This document shows, piece by piece, positions 35,201-46,439 of a DNA stretch of 64,000 bases. This DNA is from Petrolisthes cinctipes (Eukaryota; Arthropoda; Malacostraca; Decapoda; Porcellanidae). Position numbers and translations under genes: made by a program. Each line of letters opens with the position of its first letter. The first letter of the stretch is position 1. A model generated the notes under the pieces. That model worked only from the letters and a program-made list of their open reading frames with translations. It was not told where the DNA came from and did not search any database. Location of the stretch: contig JAWQEG010000477.1 of NCBI GenBank assembly GCA_033782935.1, forward strand, positions 1,364,001 to 1,428,000, written 5' to 3'.

Positions 35201-36340
35201 GTGTTAGAGTATTTTCAAAATACATGCTCAAAACATACTGAAAATCAATCTTTTAGGTGCACAAAAGTCGATATGTGCATGCATCTTCAGTACCCGTTTA
35301 TATCTCAAATTCAGGCTCAAAACACCCGAAAATTCAATATTTTGGGGTCCCAGAAGCAATCTGTACATGCCTACACAGTGATAGAATATTTTCAAAATAT
35401 AGGCTAAAAACATGCTAAAAATCGACATTTTAGGTGACAAAAAATCGATATCTCAAATTCGGTCCCAAAACACCCGAAAATTCGATATTTAGAGGTCCCA
35501 GAAGGTATCTGTACATGCCTACTCCGTGTTAGAGTATTTTCAAAATACAGGCCAAAAACATACTGAAAATCGACATTTTAGGTGCCCAAAAGTCGATATG
35601 TGCATGCATCTTCTGTACCCGTTTATATCTCAAATTCTGGCCCTAAACACCCGAAAATTCGATATTTTGGGGTCCCAGAAGCGATCTGTACATGCCTACT
35701 CCGTGTTAGAGTATTTTCAAAATTCAGGCCCAAAACATGCTGAAAATCGATATTTTTGGTGACCAAAGTCAATATGTGCATGTATCTTCTGTACCCGTTT
35801 ATATCTCAAATTCAGGCTCAAAACACCCGAAAATTCAATATTTTGGGGTCCCAGAAGCAATCTGTACATGCCTACTCAGTGCTAGAATATTTTCAAAATA
35901 TAGGCTAAAAACATGCTAAAAATCGATCTTTTAGGTGCCAAAAAGTCAATATCTCAAATTCAGTCCCAAAACACCCGAAAATTCGATATTTAGGGGTCCC
36001 AGAAGCGATCTGTACATGCCTACTCCGTGTTAGAGTATTTTCAAAATACATGCTCAAAACATACTGAAAATCGATCTTTTAGGTGCACAAAGTCAATATG
36101 TGCATGTATCTTTTGTACCCGTTTATATCTCAAATTCAGGCTCAAAACACCCGAAAATTCAATATTTTGGGGTCCTAGAAGCAATCTGTACAGTTCTAGA
36201 ATATTTTCAAAATATAGGCTAAAAACATGCTAAAAATCGATCTTTTAGGTGCCAAAAAGTCAATATCTCAAATTCAGTCCCAAAACACCCGAAAATTCGA
36301 TATTTAGGGGTCCCAGAAGCGATCTGTACATGCCTACTCC
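35201..36340 (+). repeat. 1,140-bp seven-monomer segment with a chimeric monomer
   Basis: Contains a 325-bp Y dimer, a 501-bp X trimer, then a 314-bp unit. In the last, an A-Y start joins a B-type end near 36,087 (GGTGCACAAAGTCAATATG). The following short monomer carries the 10-bp deletion with a second change (TGTACAGTTCTAG at 36,187). The Y dimer that opens this segment recurs at 36,341. Confidence 0.8.
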
Positions 36341-38158
36341 GTGTTAGAGTATTTTCAAAATACATGCTCAAAACATACTGAAAATCGATCTTTTAGGTGC
36401 ACAAAAGTCGATATGTGCATGCATCTTCAGTACCCGTTTATATCTCAAATTCAGGCTCAAAGCACCCGAAAATTCAATATTTTGGGGTCCCAGAAGCAAT
36501 CTGTACATGCCTACACAGTGCTAGAATATTTTCAAAATATAGGCTAAAAACATGATAAAAATCGACATTTTAGGTGCCAAAAAATCGATATCTCAAATTC
36601 GGTCCCAAAACACCCGAAAATTCGATATTTAGAGGTCCCAGAAGGTATCTGTACATGCCTACTCCGTGTTAGAGTATTTTCAAAATACAGGCCAAAAACA
36701 TACTGAAAATCGACATTTTAGGTGCCCAAAAGTCGATATGTGCATGCATCTTCTGAACCCGTTTATATCTCAAATTCTGGCCATAAACACCCGAAAATTC
36801 GATATTTTGGGGTCCCAGAAGCGATTTGTACATGCCTACTCCGTGTTAGAGTATTTTCAAAATTCAGGCCCAAAACATGCTGAAAATCGATATTTTTGGT
36901 GACCAAAGTCAATATGTGCATGTATCTTCTGTACCCGTTTATATCTCAAATTTAAGGCTCAAAACACCCGAAAATTCAATATTTTGGGGTCCCAGAAGCA
37001 ATCTGTACATGCCTACTCAGTGCTAGAATATTTTCAAAATATAGGCTAAAAACATGCTAAAAATCGATCTTTTAGGTGCCAAAAAGTCAATATCTCAAAT
37101 TCAGTCCCAAAACACCCGAAAATTCGATATTTAGGGGTCCCAGAAGCGATCTGTACATGCCTACTCCGTGTTAGAGTATTTTCAAAATACATGCTCAAAA
37201 CATACTGAAAATCGATCTTTTAGGTGCACAAAAGTCGATATGTGCATGCATCTTCAGTACCCGTTTATATCTCAAATTCAGGCGCAAAACACCCGAAAAT
37301 TCAATATTTTGGGGTCCCAGAAGCAATCTTTACATGCCTACTCAGTGTTAGAGTATTTTCAAAATATAGGCCCAAAACATGCTGAAAATCGATATTTTAG
37401 ATGCCCAAAGTCAATATGTGCATGTATCATCTGTACCCGTTTATATCTCAAACTCAGGCTCAAAACACCGAAAATTCAATATTTTGGGGTCCCAGAAGCA
37501 ATCTGTACATGCCTACACAGTGCTAGAATATTTTCAAAATATAGGCTAAAAACATGCTAAAAATCGACATTTTAGGTGCCAAAAAATCGATATCTCAAAT
37601 TCAGTCCCAAAACACCCGAAAATTCGATATTTAGAGGTCCCAGAAGGTATCTGTACATGCCTACTCCGTGTTAGAGTATTTTCAAAATACAGGCAAAAAA
37701 CATACTGAAAATCGATCTTTTAGGTGCCCAAAAGTCGATATGTGCATGCATATTCTGTACCCGTTTATATCTCAAATTCTGGCCCTAAACACCCGAAAAT
37801 TCGATATTTTGGGGTCCCAGAAGCGATCTGTACATGCCTACTCCGTGTTAGAATATTTTCAAAATTCAAGCCCAAAACATGCTGAAAATCGATATTTTTG
37901 GTGCCCAAAGTCAATATGTGCATGTATCTTCTGTACCCGTTTATATCTCAAATTCAGGCTCAAAACACCCAAAAATTCAATATTTTGGGGTCCCAGAAGC
38001 AATCTGTACAGTGCTAGAATATTTTCAAAATATAGGCTAAAAACATGCTAAAAATCGATCTTTTAGGTGCCAAAAAGTCAATATCTCAAATTCAGTCCCA
38101 AAACACCCGAAAATTCGATATTTAGGGGTCCCAGAAGCGATCTGTACATGCCTACTCC
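36341..38158 (+). repeat. 11-monomer higher-order repeat, copy 1 (1,818 bp)
   Basis: Composition is a Y dimer (325 bp), X trimer (502), Y trimer (500) and X trimer with the 10-bp deletion (491). Rare variants shared with the next copy at the same offset include CTCAAAGCACCCG near 36,456, CTTCTGAACCCG near 36,750, AAATTTAAGGCTC near 36,948, CAATCTTTACATG near 37,325 and GTATCATCTG near 37,424. Confidence 0.88.
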
Positions 38159-39977
38159 GTGTTAGAGTATTTTCAAAATACACGCTCAAAACATACTGAA
38201 AATCGATCTTTTAGGTGCACAAAAGTCGATATGTGCATGCATCTTCAGTACCCGTTTATATCTCAAATTCAGGCTCAAAGCACCCGAAAATTAAATATTT
38301 TGGGGTCCCAGAAGCAATCTGTACATGCCTACACAGTGCTAGAATATTTTCAAAATATAGGCTAAAAACATGCTAAAAATCGACATTTTAGGTGCCAAAA
38401 AATCGATATCTCAAATTCGGTCCCAAAACACCCGAAAATTCGATATTTAGAGGTCCCAGAAGGTATCTGTACATGCCTACTCCGTGTTAGAGTATTTTCA
38501 AAATACAGGCCAAAAACATACTGAAAATCGACATTTTAGGTGCCCAAAAGTCGATATGTGCATGCATCTTCTGAACCCGTTTATATCTCAAATTCTGGCC
38601 CTAAACACCCGAAAATTCGATATTTTGGGGTCCCAGAAGCGATCTGTACATGCCTACTCCGTGTTAGAGTATTTTCAAAATTCAGGCCCAAAACATGCTG
38701 AAAATCGATATTTTTGGTGACCAAAGTCAATATGTGCATGTATCTTCTGTACCCGTTTATATCTCAAATTTAAGGCTCAAAACACCCGAAAATTCAATAT
38801 TTTGGGGTCCCAGAAGCAATCTGTACATGCCTACTCAGTGCTAGAATATTTTCAAAATATAGGCTAAAAACATGCTAAAAATCGATCTTTTAGGTGCCAA
38901 AAAGTCGATATCTCAAATTCAGTCCCAAAACACCCGAAAATTCGATATTTAGGGGTCCCAGAAGCGATCTGTACATGCCTACTCCGTGTTAGAGTATTTT
39001 CAAAATACATGCTCAAAACATACTGAAAATCGATCTTTTAGGTGCACAAAAGTCGATATGTGCATGCATCTTCAGTACCCGTTTATATCTCAAATTCAGG
39101 CGCAAAACACCCGAAAATTCAATATTTTGGGGTCCCAGAAGCAATCTTTACATGCCTACTCAGTGTTAGAGTATTTTCAAAATATAGGCCCAAAACATGC
39201 TGAAAATCGATATTTTAGATGCCCAAAGTCAATATGTGCATGTATCATCTGTACCCGTTTATATCTCAAACTCAGGCTCAAAACACCCGAAAATTCAATA
39301 TTTTGGGGTCCCAGAAGCAATCTGTACATGCCTACACAGTGCTAGAATATTTTCAAAATATAGGCTAAAAACATGCTAAAAATCGACATTTTAGGTGCCA
39401 AAAAATCGATATCTCAAATTCAGTCCCAAAACACCCGAAAATTCGATATTTAGAGGTCCCAGAAGGTATCTGTACATGCCTACTCCGTGTTAGAGTATTT
39501 TCAAAATACAGGCCAAAAACATACTGAAAATCTATCTTTTAGGTGCCCAAAAGTCGATATGTGCATGCATATTCTGTACCCGTTTATATCTCAAATTCTG
39601 GCCCTAAACACCCGAAAATTCGATATTTTGGGGTCCCAGAAGCGATCTGTACATGCCTACTCCGTGTTAGAATATTTTCAAAATTCAGGCCCAAAACATG
39701 CTGAAAATCGATATTTTTGGTGCCCAAAGTCAATATGTGCATGTATCTTCTGTACCCGTTTATATCTCAAATTCAGGCTCAAAACACCCGAAAATGCAAT
39801 ATTTTGGGGTCCCAGAAGCAATCTGTACAGTGCTAGAATATTTTCAAAATATAGGCTAAAAACATGCTAAAAATCGATCTTTTAGGTGCCAAAAAGTCGA
39901 TATCTCAAATTCAGTCCCAAAACACCCGAAAATTCGATATTTAGGGGTCCCAGAAGCGATCTGTACATGCCTACTCC
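38159..39977 (+). repeat. 11-monomer higher-order repeat, copy 2 (1,819 bp)
   Basis: Tandem copy of 36,341-38,158 with the same order of units (325, 502, 501, 491 bp) and the same rare variants about 1,818 bp on. The one-base difference is an ACACCGAAAA versus ACACCCGAAAA change (37,466 versus 39,285). Confidence 0.88.
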
Positions 39978-40998
39978 GTGTTAGAGTATTTTCAAAATAC
40001 ATGCTCAAAACATACTGAAAATCGATCTTTTAGGTGCACAAAAGTCGATATGTGCATGCATCTTCAGTACCCGTTTATATCTCAAATTCAGGCTCAAAAC
40101 ACCCGAAAATTCAATATTTTGGGGTCCCAGAAGCAATCTGTACATGCCTACACAGTGCTAGAATATTTTCAAAATATAGGCTAAAAACATGCTAAAAATC
40201 GACATTTTAGGTGCCAAAAAATCGATATCTCAAATTCAGTCCCAAAACACCCGAAAATTCGATATTTAGAGGTCCCAGAAGGTATCTGTACATGCCTACT
40301 CCGTGTTAGAGTATTTTCAAAATACAGGCCAAAAACATACTGAAAATCGATCTTTTAGGTGCCCAAAAGTCGATATGTGCATGCATCTTCTGTACCCGTT
40401 ATATCTCAAATTCTGGCCCTAAACACCCGAAAATTCGATATTTTGGGGTCCCAGAAGCGATCTGTACATGCCTACTCCGTGTTAGAGTATTTTCAAAATT
40501 CAGGCCCAAAACATGCTAAAAATCGATATTTTTGGTGACCAAAGTCAATATGTGCATGTATCTTCTGTACCCGTTTATATCTCAAATTCAGGCTCAAAAC
40601 ACCCGAAAATTCAATATTTTGGGGTCCCAGAAGCAATCTGTACATGCCTACTCAGTGCTAGAATATTTTCAAAATATAGGCTAAAAACATGCTAAAAATC
40701 GATCTTTTAGGTGCCAAAAAGTCAATATCTCAAATTCAGTCCCAAAACACCCGAAAATTCGATATTTAGGGGTCCCAGAAGCAATCTGTACATGCCTACT
40801 CCGTGTTAGAGTATTTTCAAAATACATGCTCAAAACATACTGAAAATCGATCTTTTAGGTGCACAAAAGTCGATATGTGCATGCATCTTCAGTACCCGTT
40901 TATATCTCAAATTCAGGCTCAAAACACCCGAAAATTCAATATTTTGGGGTCCCAGAAGCAATCTGTACATGCCTACTCAGTGTTAGAGTATTTTCAAA
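39978..40998 (+). repeat. X/Y units following the 11-mer pair
   Basis: A Y dimer (325 bp), an X trimer and the start of a Y trimer, repeating the order of the preceding 11-mer but without most of its private variants. Near 40,400 one T is lost (CCCGTTATATC). Confidence 0.78.
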
Positions 40999-41812
40999 AT
41001 ATAGGCCCAAAACATGCTGAAAATCGATATTTTAGATGCCCAAAGTCAATATGTGCATGTATCATCTGTACCCGTTTATATCTCAAACTCAGGCTCAAAA
41101 CACCGAAAATTCAATATTTTGGGGTCCCAGAAGCAATCTGTACATGCCTACACAGTGCTAGAATATTTTCAAAATATAGGCTAAAAACATGCTAAAAATC
41201 GACATTTTAGTTGCCAAAAAATCGATATCTCAAATTCAGTCCCAAGACACCCTAAAATTCGATATTTAGAGGTCCCAGAAGGTATCTGTACATGCCTACT
41301 CCGTGTTAGAGTATTTTCAAAATTCAGGCCCAAAACATGCTGAAAATCGATATTTTTGGTGCCCAAAGTCAATATGTGCATGTATCTTCTATACCCGTTT
41401 ATATCTCAAATTCAGGCTCAAAACACCCGAAAATTCAATATTTTGGGGTCCCAGAAGCAATCTGTACAGTTCTAGAATATTTTCAAAATATAGGCTAAAA
41501 ACATGCTAAAAATCGACATTTTAGGTGCCAAAAAATCGATATCTCAAATTCAGTCCCAAAACACCCGAAAATTCGATATTTAGAGGTCCCAGAAGGTATC
41601 TGTACATGCCTACTCCGTGTTAGAGTATTTTCAAAATACAGGCCAAAAACATACTGAAAATCGATCTTTTAGGTGCCCAAAAGTCGATATGTGCATGCAT
41701 CTTCTGTACCCGTTTATTTCTCAAAATCTGGCCCTAAACACCCGAAAATTCGATATTTTGGGGTCCCAGAAGCGATCTGTACATGCCTACTCCGTGTTAG
41801 AGTATTTTCAAA
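40999..41812 (+). repeat. 814-bp tandem duplication, copy 1
   Basis: Marked by TTTTAGTTGCC near 41,205 with CCCAAGACACCCTAAAA just after it, GTATCATCTG near 41,060, and TGTACAGTTCTAG at 41,463. All recur 814 bp later. The unit is a 500-bp plus a 314-bp block. Confidence 0.86.
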
Positions 41813-42626
41813 ATTCAGGCCCAAAACATGCTGAAAATCGATATTTTAGATGCCCAAAGTCAATATGTGCATGTATCATCTGTACCCGTTTATATCTCAA
41901 ACTCAGGCTCAAAACACCGAAAATTCAATATTTTGGGGTCCCAGAAGCAATCTGTACATGCCTACACAGTGCTAGAATATTTTCAAAATATAGGCTAAAA
42001 ACATGCTAAAAATCGACATTTTAGTTGCCAAAAAATCGATATCTCAAATTCAGTCCCAAGACACCCTAAAATTCGATATTTAGAGGTCCCAGAAGGTATC
42101 TGTACATGCCTACTCCGTGTTAGAGTATTTTCAAAATTCAGGCCCAAAACATGCTGAAAATCGATATTTTTGGTGCCCAAAGTCAATATGTGCATGTATC
42201 TTCTGTACCCGTTTATATCTCAAATTCAGGCTCAAAACACCCGAAAATTCAATATTTTGGGGTCCCAGAAGCAATCTGTACAGTTCTAGAATATTTTCAA
42301 AATATAGGCTAAAAACATGCTAAAAATCTACATTTTAGGTGCCAAAAAATCGATATCTCAAATTCAGTCCCAAAACACCCGAAAATTCGATATTTAGAGG
42401 TCCCAGAAGGTATCTGTACATGCCTACTCCGTGTTAGAGTATTTTCAAAATACAGGCCAAAAACATACTGAAAATCGATCTTTTAGGTGCCCAAAAGTCG
42501 ATATGTGCATGCATCTTCTGTACCCGTTTATTTCTCAAAATCTGGCCCTAAACACCCGAAAATTCGATATTTTGGGGTCCCAGAAGCGATCTGTACATGC
42601 CTACTCCGTGTTAGAGTATTTTCAAA
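41813..42626 (+). repeat. 814-bp tandem duplication, copy 2
   Basis: Carries the same private variants as copy 1 at +814 bp (TTTTAGTTGCC near 42,019; CCCAAGACACCCTAAAA near 42,055; TGTACAGTTCTAG at 42,277; TTTATTTCTCAAAATC near 42,528). The start shows an X-type beginning (AAAATTCAGGCCC) joined to a Y-type end (ATTTTAGATGCCC), which marks the duplication joint. Confidence 0.85.
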
Positions 42627-44435
42627 ATTCAGGCCCAAAACATGCTGAAAATCGATATTTTTGGTGCCCAAAGTCAATATGTGCATGTATCTTCTGTACT
42701 CGTTTATATCTCAAATTCAGGCTCAAAACACCCGAAAATTCAATATTTTGGGGTCCCAGAAGCAATCTGTACATGCCTACTCAGTGCTAGAATATTTTCA
42801 AAATATATGTTAAAAACATCCTAAAAATCGACATTTTTAGGTGCCAAAAAATCGATATCTCAAATTCAGTCCCAAAACACCCGAAAATTCGATATTTAGA
42901 GGTCCCAGAAGGTATCTGTACATGCCTACTCCGTGTTAGAGTATTTTCAAAATACAGGCCAAAAACATACTGAAAATCGATCTTTTAGGTGCCCAAAAGT
43001 CGATATGTGCATGCATCTTCTGTACCCGTTTATATCTCAAATTCTGGCCCTAAACACCCGAAAATTCGATATTTTGGGGTCCCAGAAGCGATCTGTACAT
43101 GCCTACTCCGTGTTAGAGTATTTTCAAAATTCAGGCCCAAAACATGCTGAAAATCGATATTTTTGGTGACCAAAGTCAATATGTGCATGTATCTTCTGTA
43201 CCCGTTTATATCTCAAATTCAGGCTCAAAACACCCGAAAATTCAATATTTTGGGGTCCCAGAAGCAATCTGTACATGCCTACTCAGTGCTAGAATATTTT
43301 CAAAATATAGGCTAAAAACATGCTAAAAATCGATCTTTTAGGTGCCAAAAAATCAATATCTCAAATTCAGTCCCAAAACACCCGAAAATTCGATATTTAG
43401 GGGTCCCAGAAGCGATCTGTACATGCCTACTCCGTGTTAGAGTATTTTCAAAATACATGCTCAAAACATACTGAAAATCGATCTTTTAGGTGTACAAAAG
43501 TCGATATGTGCATGCATCTTCAGTACCCGTTTATATCTCAAATTCAGGCTCAAAACACCCGAAAATTCAATATTTTGGGGTCCCAGAAGCAATCTGTACA
43601 TGCCTACTCAGTGTTAGAGTATTTTCAAAATACAGGCCCAAAACATGCTGAAAATCGATATTTTAGATGCCCAAAGTCAATATGTGCATGTATCTTCTGT
43701 ACCCGTTTATATCTCAAATTCAGGCTCAAAACACCCGAAAACTCAATATTTTGGGGTCCCAGAAGCAATCTGTACATGCCTACACAGTGCTAGAATATTT
43801 TCCAAATATAGGCTAAAAACATGCTAAAAATCGACATTTTAGGTGCCAAAAAATCGATATCTCAAATTCAGTCCCAAAACACCCGAAAATTCGATATTTA
43901 GAGGTCCCAGAAGGTATCTGTACATGACTACTCCGTGTTAGAGTATTTTCAAAATACAGGCCAAAAACATACTGAAAATCGATCTTTTAGGTGCCCAAAA
44001 GTCGATATGTGCATGCATCTTCTGTACCCGTTTATATCTCAAATTCTGGCCCTAAACACCCGAAAATTCGATATTTGGGGGTTCCAGAAGCGATCTGTAC
44101 ATGCCTACTCCGTGTTAGAGTATTTTCAAAATTCAGGCCAAAAACATGCTGAAAATCGATATTTTTGGTGCCCAAAGTCAATATGTGCATGTATCTTCTG
44201 TACCCGTTTATATCTCAAATTCCGGCTCAAAACACCCGAAAATTCAATATTTTGGGGTGCCAGAAGCAATCTGTACATGCCTACTCAGTGCTAGAATATT
44301 TTCAAAATATAGGCTAAAAACATGCTAAAAATCGATCTTTTAGGTGCCAAAAAGTCGATATCTCAAATTCAGTCCCAAAACACCCGAAAATTCGATATTT
44401 AGGGGTCCCAGAAGCGATCTGTACATGCCTACTCC
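42627..44435 (+). repeat. X/Y trimer array between the 814-bp and 1,002-bp duplications
   Basis: Trimers starting near 42,933 (X), 43,434 (Y) and 43,935 (X). One-off changes include AATATATGTTAAAAACATCC near 42,803 and an extra T in ACATTTTTAGG near 42,831. Confidence 0.85.
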
Positions 44436-45437
44436 GTGTTAGAGTATTTTCAAAATACATGCTCAAAACATACTGAAAATCGATCTTTTAGGTGCACAAA
44501 AGTCGATATGTGCATGCATCTTCAGTACCCGTTTAAATCTCAAATTCAGGCTCAAAACACCCGAAAATTCAATATTTTGGGGACCCAGAAGCAATCTGTA
44601 CATGCCTACTTAGTGTTAGAGTATTTTCAAAATACAGGCCCAAAACATGCTGAAAATAGATATTTTAGATGCCCAAAGTCAATATGTGCATGTATCTTCT
44701 GTACCCGTTTATATATCAAATTCAGGCTCAAAACACCCGAAAATTCAATATTTTGGGGTCCCAGAAGCAATCTGTACATGCCTACACAGTGCTAGAATAT
44801 TTTCAAAATATAGGCTAAAAACATGCTAAAAATCGACATTTTAGGTGCCAAAAAATCGATATCTCAAATTCAGTCCCAAAACACCCGAAAATTCGATATT
44901 TAGAGGTCCCAGAAGGTATCTGTACATGCCTTCTCCGTGTTAGAGTATTTTCAAAATACAGGCCAAAAACATACTGAAAATCGATCTTTTAGGTGCCCAA
45001 AAGTCGATATGTGCATGCATCTTCTGTACCCGTTTATATCTCAAATTCTGGCCCTAAACACCCGAAAATTCGATATTTTGGGGTCCCTGAAGCGATCTGT
45101 ACATGCCTACTCCGTGTTAGAGTATTTTCAAAATTCAGGCCCAAAACATGCTGAAAATCGATATTTTTGGTGCCCAAAGTCAATATGTGCATGTATCTTC
45201 TGTACTCGTTTATATCTCAAATTCAGGCTCAAAACACCCGAAAATTCAATATTTTGGGGTCCCAGAAGCAATCTGTACATGCCTTCTCAGTGCTAGAATA
45301 TTTTCTAAATATAGGCTAAAAACATGCTAAGAATCGATCTTTTAGGTGCCAAAAAGTCGATATCTCAAATTCAGTCCCAAAACACCCGAAAATTCGATAT
45401 TTAGGGGTCCCAGAAGCGATCTGTACATGCCTACTCC
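44436..45437 (+). repeat. 1,002-bp hexamer, tandem copy 1 of a recent pair
   Basis: A Y+X hexamer carrying a shared set of variants: CCCGTTTAAATCTC, TTTGGGGACCCAG, TACTTAGTGTTAG, AAAATAGATATTTT and TTTATATATCAAATTC. The same set, in the same places, is in the next 1,002 bp. Confidence 0.88.
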
Positions 45438-46439
45438 GTGTTAGAGTATTTTCAAAATACATGCTCAAAACATACTGAAAATCGATCTTTTAGGTGCACA
45501 AAAGTCGATATGTGCATGCATCTTCAGTACCCGTTTAAATCTCAAATTCAGGCTCAAAACACCCGAAAATTCAATATTTTGGGGACCCAGAAGCAATCTG
45601 TACATGCCTACTTAGTGTTAGAGTATTTTCAAAATACAGGCCCAAAACATGCTGAAAATAGATATTTTAGATGCCCAAAGTCAATATGTGCATGTATCTT
45701 CTGTACCCGTTTATATATCAAATTCAGGCTCAAAACACCCGAAAATTCAATATTTTGGGGTCCCAGAAGCAATCTGTACATGCCTACACAGTGCTAGAAT
45801 ATTTTCAAAATATAGGCTAAAAACATGCTAAAAATCGACATTTTAGGTGCCAAAAAATCGATATCTCAAATTCAGTCCCAAAACACCCGAAAATTCGATA
45901 TTTAGAGGTCCCAGAAGGTATCTGTACATACCTTCTCCGTGTTAGAGTATTTTCAAAATACAGGCCAAAAACATACTGAAAATCGATCTTTTAGGTGCCC
46001 AAAAGTCGATATGTGCATGCATCTTCTGTACCCGTTTATATCTCAAATTCTGGCCCTAAACACCCGAAAATTCGATATTTTGGGGTCCCAGAAGCGATCT
46101 GTACATGCCTACTCCGTGTTAGAGTATTTTCAAAATTCAGGCCCAAAACATGCTGAAAATCGATATTTTTGGTGCCCAAAGTCAATATGTGCATGTATCT
46201 TCTATACTCGTTTATATCTCAAATTCAGGCTCAAAACACCCGAAAATTCAATATTTTGGGGTCCCAGAAGCAATCTGTACATGCCTTCTCAGTGCTAGAA
46301 TATTTTCTAAATATAGGCTAAAAACATGCTAAGAATCGATCTTTTAGGTGCCAAAAAGTCGATATCTCAAATTCAGTCCCAAAACACCCGAAAATTCGAT
46401 ATTTAGGGGTCCCAGAAGCGATCTGTACATGCCTACTCC
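45438..46439 (+). repeat. 1,002-bp hexamer, tandem copy 2, also repeated at 58.9 kb
   Basis: Second copy of the variant hexamer. It also begins a longer block (from about 45,170) that recurs at +13,439 bp near 58,877; TTTATATATCAAATTC is at about 45,710 here and 59,149 there. Confidence 0.88.
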
